Below, in pieces: positions 38,952 through 46,525 of a stretch of 64,000 bases of DNA. The stretch comes from Pseudarthrobacter sp. BIM B-2242. GTDB taxonomy: Bacteria; Actinomycetota; Actinomycetes; Actinomycetales; Micrococcaceae. Both the position numbers and the translations under genes were made by a program. Below the pieces are notes generated by a model that ran no database searches, was not told the origin of the DNA, and saw only the letters and a list, made by a program, of their open reading frames with translations. The DNA lies in NCBI RefSeq assembly GCF_014764445.1, contig NZ_CP061722.1, forward strand, positions 310,001 through 374,000, given 5' to 3'. Positions within the stretch are counted from its first letter, which is position 1. Each line of letters begins with the position of its first letter.

Positions 38952-39578
38952 TTATCGCTCGTTGTAGCGTTCGCTGATGTCGTCCTGCAGCCGCTGGCGG
39001 AACAGCGGGTCGGAGAAGTCTGCATAGCCGGACATCCAGGAGGCGAAGTCCTCCGGATCGATGTGGCCTGGCACCGACTCGTGGTACTCGAAGCTGAGGT
39101 TGCCTTCCTGGTCCAGGGCTGCCGTGTCTTCGGGCAGAGCGCTGGCCGGCCGGGCGTAATCCCGTGTGCTGAGGCCCAGGTGCTCCTCGACCGCGGACAG
39201 GGCAGCTGAACGCGCTCCGCGGCGGGACCAGTCATCGAATTCGTAGAGCTCGGCAATGTTCGCCTCCTCCGGGAGCGTCACCGCCAGGGTGATCCGGCTT
39301 TTCGGGGTCGGCGCCGTGGCGGCCGGCTCCAGGAACAGCACAGCGGCCCGGGGCGCGTCGTGCCCGTGATTGGTGAGGGTGATCGTGTCGATTCCCTCCA
39401 GCCCGTGCGTTGCCGGGGTCAGCGTGCGGCTCTGCCCCGGCGCCAGAGTGGACAGATCGAGAGCTTCCTTCAGGGTCTGCGGCACCTCCAGTTCCGGGAC
39501 CTTGTCGCTCTTGGTCATGGCGGCGAACTGCCCGCCGGCAGGGATGCCTTCGGGCTGGCGGTGGAGTGTAGTCGTCAT
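38952..39578 (-). CDS. Tagged orphan protein 11
   Basis: A 208-residue protein beginning MTTTLHRQPEGIPAGGQFAA, tag ending KSDKVPEL. A beta-sandwich-like middle (RTLTPATHGLEGIDTITLTN) and an acidic helical C-terminus with ALDQEGNLSFEYHES follow. The DQEGNL segment resembles the second half of the module seen in tagged proteins 2, 4, 6, 8 and 12, but PDAA is replaced by LPEDTA. A CCGCACACAT element lies 8 nt before the ATG. Confidence 0.78.
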   Translation of the reverse strand: MTTTLHRQPEGIPAGGQFAAMTKSDKVPELEVPQTLKEALDLSTLAPGQSRTLTPATHGLEGIDTITLTNHGHDAPRAAVLFLEPAATAPTPKSRITLAVTLPEEANIAELYEFDDWSRRGARSAALSAVEEHLGLSTRDYARPASALPEDTAALDQEGNLSFEYHESVPGHIDPEDFASWMSGYADFSDPLFRQRLQDDISERYNER

Positions 39579-39586
39579 GCCCCTGA

Positions 39587-39596
39587 TGTGTGCGGC
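39587..39596 (-). promoter_or_regulatory. CCGCACACAT element, tagged gene 11
   Basis: It ends 8 nt before the ATG at 39578. Confidence 0.62.
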
Positions 39597-39653
39597 GGAG
39601 AACGTTTATGAACACCTCACCCTTCGTCCGCACGGGGTTACGGATCTATAGAG

Positions 39654-41558
39654 CTAGGCGGAGGGGAAATCTGCACGTGACTGCTCCACCCAGTAGGTGC
39701 CGTCGAAGCCCAGGGTGATTGAGTCCCTGGCCGCATCCAGGGTGAAGGGGGAGGTTGTTCGGATGTTTCCCGTCCCCGCTATCGCAACGTCCCGAGCGTT
39801 GGCAAAGGTTCGGAGGGTAATGATTTGACCCTTTGCCCCGCCGATGATTCGCGTCAGACTGTCACTCGGCGCCCGCGCTTCCGTGTCTACGACTACATAC
39901 CTGGCCAAGGGAGTGACGGTGACTTCATCGGAAGAAATGACGCTGTAGACATATCCCGGATCGTCCCCGATTGAAGAGGCAAGGTCCGTTACCGAGACCG
40001 ATGTTGCCCCGTCTATTCCCTTGTTGTGAGCGGCCGAAACACCGCTGGCGTTGATTATGAGCAGCGCGTAGCTGCCACCGGACCTGATCGCCGTGTTGCC
40101 TATGGCCGTGACGCCCCGTTCTGGTCCCCCAATGGCCGAGGCGCTTCCGATGACCACCCCGCTGCCACCGGTATCAGCTACCACATTGTGGGAGACGTTG
40201 ATGTATTCATATCGGGCCTTGGTTCCACGGCCGCCCGATCTGACCTGTATGCCAGCCCCGCCGCTGCCGCAGACCTCATTGCCGGTCACGCTGATTCTTC
40301 CGGGCAGGTCCGATTCATTGTGCACGCTGATACCAGTGGACACAGCGCTGCTCACCTTGTTGCCCACGATGTGTCCGGAACGTGCTTCGAAGTTGATGCC
40401 CTGGCCGGAGGAGCTGAGGACAGCATTGTGCTCGATCCAGATGTCTTCAGCTGCTGTGTGGGTGTCGATTGCGTCACCGCCGCCCATTGAGCCGCCGAGC
40501 GCTCTGGAGGTGCTGCGCACTGTGTTGTGGCTGAAGAGGATCCGCCGTGGAATCCCGGGCCAGGCAGTTTCGTTGTTCGTCGTGAAGCCGTGGCGGACGT
40601 AGTCAATATCGTTGAACCGCGCCCCGCAGTCCTGTGAGGCATTGGCCACCGAGATCCCGTACCCCATGGTGCTATCGATGGCCCAGCTCAGCCTGCAGTG
40701 TTCCACCCATGCGTTAGTGCAGTCGGAGAAGTAGACATGCCGGCGGTCAACGTTCTCGATCTTCAACCCTGAAATGAGGACGTCCTTGCCCATGAGAACA
40801 TCGATGCCGTACTGGCCCAGTGCCGGCGACCGAAGCCCACGGATAGTACCGGGGCCGAGGATGTTGATGTTGGAGACGGGCGTTATTTTCTGAACGTAGG
40901 CCGTGTCTGAGACAGCGTAGGAAGCGCCTGAGATAGGGGCTGCTGTTGAAATAACATCGCCGCTGACTGCCTGGGCAACGCAGAGTTCTCCGTACTTCGA
41001 GTCTGTGGAGAAGGCATCAAAGGAAGCCTCTGAAGCCAGCCGGAAGGTGTCGCCGGCGATGAGACCGTGGCCTGGAGCAGTGACCTCTGATGATCCTCGG
41101 TTTGAAGCCTCGGTCAGCACGGTCCTGCGTGCGTCCTGGATGCCACTGGCCTTGAAGACGGCGCCTTTGGTTGTGTGGAGTACTACGGCTCCGGCGTCAA
41201 TGATCAGGGTCGTGTTGCTCGGGAGGGTGAGCTGGTTGACTTTGTAGGTCCCCGGGGTCAGGCGTACGACGCCGCCGGCTGAGGTGGTGATGGCTTCCTG
41301 GCAGGCTGCCGTATCGTCAGCCATTCCATCGCCCACGGCACCGAAATCCTTGACGGTGGTGGAAGCGCACGGAAAATCCCGGGTTGGATTCTCCGCCGTG
41401 GTTTCGGCGCGCGCCGCGGGTGCTGTTATTGCAGAAGTTCCGGTCAGCATTGTCGCAAGTGCCCCGACCTTCAGCAGCCAGCGACGTTCAACCGCGCCCC
41501 GGGGTTTGGGGTCCCCGAGCCTGTGCGCCGCGCTGATAGGCGGCGTGTTCGGACTCAT
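39654..41558 (-). CDS. Tat-exported right-handed beta-helix (pectate-lyase-like) protein
   Basis: A 634-residue secreted protein. ERRWLLKVGALATMLTG is a twin-arginine signal followed by an Ala-rich cleavage region. The N-terminal domain (VKDFGAVGDGMADDTAACQE) is the pectate-lyase-3/tailspike signature, followed by many beta-helix rungs (NNEIDxx, GSGGAGIQVRSGGRG). The C-terminus is a small beta domain. Enzymes of this fold cut or bind polysaccharide. Its ATG overlaps the stop of tagged gene 12 (ATGA), so the two are translationally coupled. This is the clearest case of a tagged protein co-expressed with an exported enzyme. Confidence 0.85.
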   Translation of the reverse strand: MSPNTPPISAAHRLGDPKPRGAVERRWLLKVGALATMLTGTSAITAPAARAETTAENPTRDFPCASTTVKDFGAVGDGMADDTAACQEAITTSAGGVVRLTPGTYKVNQLTLPSNTTLIIDAGAVVLHTTKGAVFKASGIQDARRTVLTEASNRGSSEVTAPGHGLIAGDTFRLASEASFDAFSTDSKYGELCVAQAVSGDVISTAAPISGASYAVSDTAYVQKITPVSNINILGPGTIRGLRSPALGQYGIDVLMGKDVLISGLKIENVDRRHVYFSDCTNAWVEHCRLSWAIDSTMGYGISVANASQDCGARFNDIDYVRHGFTTNNETAWPGIPRRILFSHNTVRSTSRALGGSMGGGDAIDTHTAAEDIWIEHNAVLSSSGQGINFEARSGHIVGNKVSSAVSTGISVHNESDLPGRISVTGNEVCGSGGAGIQVRSGGRGTKARYEYINVSHNVVADTGGSGVVIGSASAIGGPERGVTAIGNTAIRSGGSYALLIINASGVSAAHNKGIDGATSVSVTDLASSIGDDPGYVYSVISSDEVTVTPLARYVVVDTEARAPSDSLTRIIGGAKGQIITLRTFANARDVAIAGTGNIRTTSPFTLDAARDSITLGFDGTYWVEQSRADFPSA

Positions 41559-42169
41559 GCAGTGAGCCCGGGGTGCCACGCGGCGGCTTCAGTGAGGTTG
41601 ACGGGGCCTTCGTCGACGAAGCGGCTGAGCTGCCGGGAGCTGTATTCGCTCACCAGCTGCTGGGCGATGTTGCGGGCCTCTTCGTCGTCGAGCTCCTGGC
41701 CGTCGCTGTCTTTGACGGATTCGACGTAGATTGCCAGGTTTCCCTCGTCGTAGTCGCGGGCGAGGGTCATGGATGCTGCGTCCGGGTATTCGCTGCGAAG
41801 GCTGTAGGAGATGTTGCGCAGGTTTGCCCGGGCCGCCTTCTCCAGCAGGGCGTAGGCTTCGTTCTCCATCTTCTCGGCATACTCGTCGTTTTCGCGGCGC
41901 CATTTGCGTTCAAAGAGGCTGGTGCGGGCGGCCAGCCATTCGGCGCGGATTTTCTCGGCTTCGGCCTCATCCTCCGGTGAGGGGTCCGGTGACAGGAGAG
42001 GCTTCATGGCCGCTGAAGTTGCCCTGTCCAACTCGAAGATGTCATCGATACCGGCGAACCTGTTGGCAGGTGCGGCCAGGGCCGGGACGGCGTCGGAGTG
42101 GGCGGTCGCGGCGAAGGTCCCGTCGCCGGCGCGGGGGTGGAGGGCGGCGTTGAATGGTTGGTTGCTCAT
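41555..42169 (-). CDS. Tagged orphan protein 12 (variant tag plus YPDAA module)
   Basis: A 204-residue protein. The tag is a variant, ALHPRAGDGTFAATAHSDAV, with DGTF replacing GGQF. A long charged helical region (ERKWRRENDEYAEKMENEAY) leads to the module SEYPDAASMTLARDYDEG, then DSDGQEL. Start MSNQPFNAAL lies 6 nt after a CCGCACACAG element, so upstream starts are rejected. It is coupled to the beta-helix gene. Confidence 0.78.
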   Translation of the reverse strand: MSNQPFNAALHPRAGDGTFAATAHSDAVPALAAPANRFAGIDDIFELDRATSAAMKPLLSPDPSPEDEAEAEKIRAEWLAARTSLFERKWRRENDEYAEKMENEAYALLEKAARANLRNISYSLRSEYPDAASMTLARDYDEGNLAIYVESVKDSDGQELDDEEARNIAQQLVSEYSSRQLSRFVDEGPVNLTEAAAWHPGLTA

Positions 42170-42175
42170 GTCCGT

Positions 42176-42185
42176 CTGTGTGCGG
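42176..42185 (-). promoter_or_regulatory. CCGCACACAG element, tagged gene 12/beta-helix operon
   Basis: It ends 6 nt before the ATG at 42169; the spacer contains no Shine-Dalgarno sequence (ACGGAC). Confidence 0.65.
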
Positions 42186-42188
42186 CGC

Positions 42189-42608
42189 TCAGGCATATGC
42201 GGTGGCCAGGTGGAGGTCTTCCTTGCGGAGCTGTTCGATGTCGCGGCGCACGGCGTCAGGGTCCCCGTACCAGGCGGTGGTGTCGCCGTTCTGCGACAGG
42301 TAGCGCTGGTATTCAGCCGGGGTGTAGCCGTTGGCCAGCTCGTAGGCGTCCTCGGCGGCGCGGCGGGCCGTGCTCGAGGACGGGTCCCCGGTTTCCTGCA
42401 CACGGGTGCGGACGGCGTGCAGGATCTCCGGGGTCATCTCAATGGGAGGCAGGTCGGTGCCGGGGGTGTTGACCAGCAGGGTCAGGATGCCGTCGTCGTA
42501 CCGGGTCGCCAGGTTCAGCTGGCTCTCAGGATGCTCGACGGCCTTCCATTGGCCATTGGTGGGGATGCCGGGGGTCTGGACGCGGGGCTGGGCTGGGTTG
42601 AATGCCAT
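42189..42608 (-). CDS. Tagged orphan protein 13 (variant tag)
   Basis: A 139-residue protein, MAFNPAQPRVQTPGIPTNGQ at the start; the tag reads TPGIPTNGQWKAVEHPESQL, with NGQW for GGQF. It continues with a beta segment (TRYDDGILTLLVNTPG) and helices, ending KEDLHLATAYA. No known domain. CCGCACACAG element 6 nt before the ATG. Confidence 0.75.
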   Translation of the reverse strand: MAFNPAQPRVQTPGIPTNGQWKAVEHPESQLNLATRYDDGILTLLVNTPGTDLPPIEMTPEILHAVRTRVQETGDPSSSTARRAAEDAYELANGYTPAEYQRYLSQNGDTTAWYGDPDAVRRDIEQLRKEDLHLATAYA

Positions 42609-42614
42609 GCCCGT

Positions 42615-42624
42615 CTGTGTGCGG
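42615..42624 (-). promoter_or_regulatory. CCGCACACAG element, tagged gene 13
   Basis: It ends 6 nt before the ATG at 42608. Confidence 0.65.
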
Positions 42625-42641
42625 CTACCCCCGGACTGCAG

Positions 42642-43034
42642 CTAGGCGGCTGCGCCCAGGACCCGGTCGAGGTACCCGGGGTGCTTCGGGTCGGTTTCCT
42701 CGTAGGCCAGCGGGTCGGTGGCGGTCCGTGCCTGGCGGGTGGCGCGGTAGGCGCCGAGCTGCTTGACCGACTCGGCCTCGATGGCATCTTCCACCAGCTG
42801 TTCCGCCAGGAACTTGCCAAGGTAGGGCAGCTGCTCCGGGCTGAGCTCGCCGATGGTGTTTAGGGCGGCGAGGACTTTCGCGTCGTCCTTGGCAGCGTAT
42901 TCGACCAGCTGCTGGTCGCCTTCGCCGCGGAGTTCTTCGAAGGTTTCAGGGCAGGTGGCGATCGCCTGGCGTCCGGCTTCTGCGCGGTCGGCGTCGGTGG
43001 TGGCTGTGGGTGCGGCGGCTGCTGTGGTGGTCAT
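42642..43034 (-). CDS. Orphan helical protein (130 aa), untagged
   Basis: MTTTAAAAPTATTDADRAEA begins an Ala/Thr-rich N-terminus without the tag; the rest is helical and acidic (ELSPEQLPYLGKFLAEQLVE) and ends HPGYLDRVLGAAA. The start is fixed by the CCGCACACAT element 7 nt before it. It lies between tagged genes 13 and 14, each with its own element. Function unknown. Confidence 0.7.
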   Translation of the reverse strand: MTTTAAAAPTATTDADRAEAGRQAIATCPETFEELRGEGDQQLVEYAAKDDAKVLAALNTIGELSPEQLPYLGKFLAEQLVEDAIEAESVKQLGAYRATRQARTATDPLAYEETDPKHPGYLDRVLGAAA

Positions 43035-43041
43035 GCCCGAT

Positions 43042-43051
43042 ATGTGTGCGG
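43042..43051 (-). promoter_or_regulatory. CCGCACACAT element, 130-aa orphan
   Basis: It ends 7 nt before the ATG at 43034; spacer ATCGGGC. Confidence 0.62.
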
Positions 43052-43133
43052 CATGCGGGGAAACCTGCACCGCGTCCGCGCCATGGTGGTGCCGCCGCTT
43101 CCAGCGGAGTGCCCTCATGGGCCTATTGTCCAC

Positions 43134-43166
43134 CGCTGGCGCCCGCGCCGGTAGGGGCGCGGGCCC
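43134..43166 (-). terminator. Hairpin after tagged gene 14
   Basis: GC stem GGGCCCGCGCC / GGCGCGGGCGCC, 17 nt after the stop. No T-run. Confidence 0.5.
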
Positions 43167-43182
43167 AGGTTGGGGGCTGCTT

Positions 43183-44064
43183 TTAGCTGCCTGTCTCGAT
43201 GGGGGTGTGGCGCCATGCGGCGAGCCGTTTCCGGGCCAGGATTTTGATGTTCTCGGTGCCGAAGCCGGCGCCTTCCATGCTGGCCAGGTACCGCAGGTTT
43301 TCTTCGCAGGTCGGGTCGCCGCGATGGGCGATGAGGCCGTCGATGCGCGATTCCAGGGCGCTGACCGGGTGGGAGGTGAAGTTGGGGTTCTCTTCCTCGC
43401 CGACGGTGGGTCGCTCGGCTGCGAAGGCAGCGGCGGCCTCGTTGATGGTGGCCGCCTTGGACAGCTCCCTGCGCTGCCAGTCTTCGGGCTGCAGCTCGTG
43501 GTTACGCATCAGGGCATCCATCCACTGGGAACCGAGGTACGGGAGGGCCTCCTTGACTGCCTTCCGGTACTCCTCGGGGCTGTCCTTGATGTGGGAGGCT
43601 GCGGCGTGGAAGGTGTCCTCGGCGGTCGGGACGTAGTGCTTTTCGACGGCGAGGCGCTTCTTCCTGGTCTCGGCCAGGTCCCGGGCGAGGGCGTCGCCGA
43701 GATGGTGCGGGGTCGACCATTCCTTCTCCAGGGAGCGGTCCAGGGAGTCATCCCGCTCAGCCTCCTCCCGGATGCCTGCCTTGTCCTCCTCGGAGAAGAC
43801 GACGTTGAAGTCGTCCCCCTCCAGGACCTGCTCGATGACTTTGCGTCCGTAGTGGCGCCGTTCCTCGTTGGAGGGCCGGTCGTTATAGATCAGGTCATGC
43901 AGCGAGGGCTGGGACGGGATCCGGATGATGGGGCCGGCGCCAAGAGACGGGACTTCTTCGGAGTGGGCGACGGCGGTGAACTGCCCGCCTTCGGGAATGC
44001 CTGCCGGCTTGTGGGCCTGCTTGGTCTTTGCCCGGCCAGCCGGGCTTTTCTGCGATGCGCTCAT
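43183..44064 (-). CDS. Tagged orphan protein 14
   Basis: A 293-residue protein. A short basic leader (SPAGRAKTKQA) precedes the tag HKPAGIPEGGQFTAVAHSEE. The rest is highly charged and helical, including VIEQVLEGDDFNVVFSEEDK and KRLAVEKHYVPTAEDTFHAA, and ends with KILARKRLAAWRHTPI. No catalytic motif. CCGCACACAG element 7 nt before the ATG. Confidence 0.78.
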   Translation of the reverse strand: MSASQKSPAGRAKTKQAHKPAGIPEGGQFTAVAHSEEVPSLGAGPIIRIPSQPSLHDLIYNDRPSNEERRHYGRKVIEQVLEGDDFNVVFSEEDKAGIREEAERDDSLDRSLEKEWSTPHHLGDALARDLAETRKKRLAVEKHYVPTAEDTFHAAASHIKDSPEEYRKAVKEALPYLGSQWMDALMRNHELQPEDWQRRELSKAATINEAAAAFAAERPTVGEEENPNFTSHPVSALESRIDGLIAHRGDPTCEENLRYLASMEGAGFGTENIKILARKRLAAWRHTPIETGS

Positions 44065-44071
44065 GCTCCAC

Positions 44072-44081
44072 CTGTGTGCGG
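44072..44081 (-). promoter_or_regulatory. CCGCACACAG element, tagged gene 14
   Basis: It ends 7 nt before the ATG at 44064; the spacer GTGGAGC contains a weak GGAG. Confidence 0.62.
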
Positions 44082-44100
44082 CAGGCAGGGAGATTGCGCG

Positions 44101-44241
44101 TCAGGCGGCGGCCGGCTCCACGGCGAGGCCGCTCAGCTCGCACAGGGCGCAGACCGTGTAGGCGCCGTTGCGGTCGGCAGCACCGCCGCTGCAGATGATG
44201 CAGAGCAGCGTCTTGACGTTCGCGTCCTTCTTCTTTGCCAT
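44101..44241 (-). CDS. Small zinc-ribbon protein (46 aa)
   Basis: MAKKKDANVKTLLCIICSGG followed by TVCALCEL gives two C-x2-C pairs 14 residues apart, a minimal zinc ribbon. The start is fixed by the CCGTACACAT element 7 nt before the ATG. Likely a small DNA- or RNA-associated protein; function unknown. Confidence 0.68.
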   Translation of the reverse strand: MAKKKDANVKTLLCIICSGGAADRNGAYTVCALCELSGLAVEPAAA

Positions 44242-44248
44242 GGCCAGA

Positions 44249-44258
44249 ATGTGTACGG
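44249..44258 (-). promoter_or_regulatory. CCGTACACAT element, zinc-ribbon gene
   Basis: It ends 7 nt before the ATG at 44241; the spacer TCTGGCC is not a ribosome site. Confidence 0.62.
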
Positions 44259-44282
44259 ACGCGGCGGAATCGGTGCACGCCA

Positions 44283-44708
44283 TCAGGACACCGGGACGGT
44301 TCCGGCTGCGGCCACACGTGCCATGGCCGCGGCAGCTTCCTTCAGCCCCGGCCCCTCCTTGGAGGCGACGGCGGAGAGCTGGAGCTGGAGGAGGCTGACG
44401 CGGAGCATGTCGGCACCTGGGTCGATGTCGGCGTGGGCCAGGTCGATGATGAAGGCGGTGAGGACGCTGTCCAGCCGGGCCAGCCGGCAGCAGACGCCGA
44501 TCCGGCCCCGTCCAAGGGCGGACAGGGCCAGACGGTTCGTGTGCAGGATGAGGGCGCCGGCCATGTCGCCGAGGACGGCCCGGCGGGCAGTGCACGGTTC
44601 GTCGTCGTGGACGATGATGGCGGCGAACATGTCCGAGGCGAGGGTGGTCGCATCACTGCGGGTGTGGAGCTCCTCCGCGAGCTGGGTGCGCAGTGACCGC
44701 GATGCCAT
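44283..44708 (-). CDS. Orphan helical protein (141 aa) under a class I motif
   Basis: An all-helical soluble protein (RSLRTQLAEELHTRSDATTL, CRLARLDSVLTAFIIDLAHA) with several Cys but no pattern I recognise. It ends in an Ala-rich helix. The ribosome site GAGGGGA lies 6 nt before the ATG, and a class I motif lies 44 nt upstream. Sharing that motif with flgB, the sigma gene and thyA suggests common timing. Function unknown. Confidence 0.68.
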   Translation of the reverse strand: MASRSLRTQLAEELHTRSDATTLASDMFAAIIVHDDEPCTARRAVLGDMAGALILHTNRLALSALGRGRIGVCCRLARLDSVLTAFIIDLAHADIDPGADMLRVSLLQLQLSAVASKEGPGLKEAAAAMARVAAAGTVPVS

Positions 44709-44752
44709 GATCGGTTCCCCTCGAAGTCCGGCCTGAACGTGTTTCCGGTGTC

Positions 44753-44777
44753 TTCTATGCGCTCTGTGTCCCGACGG
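44753..44777 (-). promoter_or_regulatory. Class I promoter-like motif
   Basis: Minus strand CCGTCGGGA, 8 nt, GCATAGAA, in the 73-bp gap between two leftward genes and 44 nt before the downstream start. The minus-strand direction is the only one that makes sense here. Confidence 0.65.
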
Positions 44778-44781
44778 GCCG

Positions 44782-45417
44782 TTAGGCGCTCACCAGCTCG
44801 CGTTCGTGGTGCCGTTCCGGCTGCGGTGCGTGGACTGGGCGGTCGTCGCGGACGGCCGCGACCTCCGTGTCGAACGACGGTTCGGGGGCGGGGACCGGCT
44901 CCGACGCAGGCGAGGATACTGCGGCCCTGCGGGTGCCTGCTGCGCGGGCTGGCTTCTTCTTGGGCGCAGGGGCCGGGGCGGCCTTCTGGACAAGGATGAC
45001 GGTCAGGTGTGTGATCGCCAGCAGGACCAGGGGCGGCATGGCAGCGACCACGGCAGAAACCGCTGGAGGTACTCCCCCATGGTTCTGGTCCACCGTGATG
45101 ATGGCGTGGACGGAGTTCGCCGCGGTGGAAACGACGGCGCCCAGGAACAGCAGCGCCCACGGGTAGGCGAGGGTGCGGCGGTCATGTCCGGCGAGGGCGA
45201 CGATGGCCACGGTGGCGGCAACGATGAGCCCGTCAATGATGATGGGCCAGATCCAGGCGAGGGACGGGTAGATGCCGGCACGTGCGGCCAGGTCGGTCAG
45301 GGACGCGAAGGACAGGACGAACGCCCCGGCGGCGATCAGGACCGTCGTGGCGATGCCGGTGGCAACGATGGGGCGTGACAGGGGTGCGCCGGTCCTGCGG
45401 GGAGGCGTGGATGTCAT
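44782..45417 (-). CDS. DUF2637 membrane protein
   Basis: A 211-residue protein with four predicted membrane helices in the first 140 residues. PSLAWIWPIIIDGLIVAATV and AAVVSTAANSVHAI-like segments are the DUF2637 signature. The cytoplasmic tail is Pro/Ala/Lys-rich and then acidic. DUF2637 proteins are typical of actinobacterial conjugative plasmids, integrative elements and phages (Spd-like context), so this supports an accessory replicon. It overlaps no neighbour; the next upstream gene lies 10 bp away. Confidence 0.85.
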   Translation of the reverse strand: MTSTPPRRTGAPLSRPIVATGIATTVLIAAGAFVLSFASLTDLAARAGIYPSLAWIWPIIIDGLIVAATVAIVALAGHDRRTLAYPWALLFLGAVVSTAANSVHAIITVDQNHGGVPPAVSAVVAAMPPLVLLAITHLTVILVQKAAPAPAPKKKPARAAGTRRAAVSSPASEPVPAPEPSFDTEVAAVRDDRPVHAPQPERHHERELVSA

Positions 45418-45427
45418 GGTGATCCTT

Positions 45428-45817
45428 TCAGGCGGTTTCGTACTGGCGGGCCAGGGCGGTGATTGGCTGCGATGCCACGGCGGGGCGTGCCCGTGTCAGT
45501 TCTTCGGTTGTCTTCCGGTGGCGGGGTCCGACGGCACGTGCGGGTCGTTCACCGCGCAGGGTCCGGAAGAGGTTCAGGCGTTCGGTGGTGCGGGGGTCGG
45601 CGGCGAAGACTGCGCCGTCGGCGGTTCCCAGGAAGTGGACGAGGGCGCTTTCCAGCGCCTTCGCCCGGCGGGGTGACAGGATGGCGATGCGCCGGTCTGC
45701 GAGGCGGAGGGCCAGCCGCGCGCGGCGGCGCGTGTTGGCGCTCCTGATTGCCACGGTGACCAGCATGGACGCCGCCGGGGCGAGGATGGCTGCCTCCAGG
45801 GCGAGGTAGTCGTTCAC
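45428..45817 (-). CDS. Orphan basic membrane-associated protein (129 aa)
   Basis: Starts with one hydrophobic segment (LALEAAILAPAASMLVTVAI) followed by an arginine-rich region (RSANTRRRARLALRLADRRI), giving a single-anchor, cytoplasmic basic protein. GTG start overlapping the upstream stop by 4 nt (GTGA), and 10 bp before the DUF2637 gene, so the three genes 45814-46473, this one and DUF2637 form an operon. Function unknown. Confidence 0.7.
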   Translation of the reverse strand: MNDYLALEAAILAPAASMLVTVAIRSANTRRRARLALRLADRRIAILSPRRAKALESALVHFLGTADGAVFAADPRTTERLNLFRTLRGERPARAVGPRHRKTTEELTRARPAVASQPITALARQYETA

Positions 45818-46473
45818 GGCTCGACGCCGTCTTTCTCGTGGGCGATCTGGGCTGCGGTGTGCAGGACGAGCCGGACCGTGGCGGCCAGGGTTTCCTGGTT
45901 CAGCTCCGGGTGCCCGTCGCTGATGCGGGAGGTGATGGTGCGGACATCGACGGACAGGCGCTGGATGCGGTTTGCATCATCTGCCTGGGTGGCGAGGATG
46001 AGGGCGTTCTCGGCGGCGGTGTTGCCGATGATGCCGCCGTTGCCGTCCGGGGCGAGTCCGGCCGCGTCGATCCTCTGCCCTTGCTGGCGGGGTCCCTGCG
46101 GGGCGCGTCCGGCGGCGGCGAGGGCTTCTTCGGCGACCTTGGCCATGGCCCGGTCCACGCAGCCGACATGGGTCTCGGCGTTGAAGGCCTTCTCGTACAG
46201 GTGGGCCCGCGCGGGTACCTGGTGGAGGTAGTCGTAGAGCTCGTGGGAATGCTCGAAGCCGAACTTGGTGGTCAGCACGTCGTAGGCGTCCAGGACACCG
46301 GACTTGGCGGCGTGGGTCAGCCTGCGGATCACGCCGTCGATGCTGCGGGCGGATTCCATGATCCGGTACGCGTCGGACTCGTGGCGGTCGTTCTTGGCAA
46401 CCTGGCCGAGCCTGGTGAGGGCGGCGGTCAGGTCTCCGTCGGTGGCGAGGGGTTCAGGGGTTGTCTCAGGCAT
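45814..46473 (-). CDS. Orphan helical protein (219 aa), operon head before DUF2637
   Basis: Soluble, all-helical protein with an Asp/His-rich middle (FEHSHELYDYLHQVPARAHL) and long helices at the C-terminus (VRTITSRISDGHPELNQETL). The start MPETTPEPLATDGD is fixed by the CCGCACACAT element 7 nt upstream; a Met three codons earlier overlaps that element. Context with DUF2637 suggests a transfer- or partition-related accessory role, but no motif supports a specific one. Confidence 0.68.
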   Translation of the reverse strand: MPETTPEPLATDGDLTAALTRLGQVAKNDRHESDAYRIMESARSIDGVIRRLTHAAKSGVLDAYDVLTTKFGFEHSHELYDYLHQVPARAHLYEKAFNAETHVGCVDRAMAKVAEEALAAAGRAPQGPRQQGQRIDAAGLAPDGNGGIIGNTAAENALILATQADDANRIQRLSVDVRTITSRISDGHPELNQETLAATVRLVLHTAAQIAHEKDGVEP

Positions 46474-46480
46474 GGGCGTC

Positions 46481-46490
46481 ATGTGTGCGG
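46481..46490 (-). promoter_or_regulatory. CCGCACACAT element, DUF2637 operon
   Basis: It ends 7 nt before the ATG at 46473; the spacer GACGCCC has no Shine-Dalgarno match. Confidence 0.65.
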
Positions 46491-46525
46491 CGCCTGCTGC
46501 CCTCCTCCCCGTCTGCCCCTGGCGG

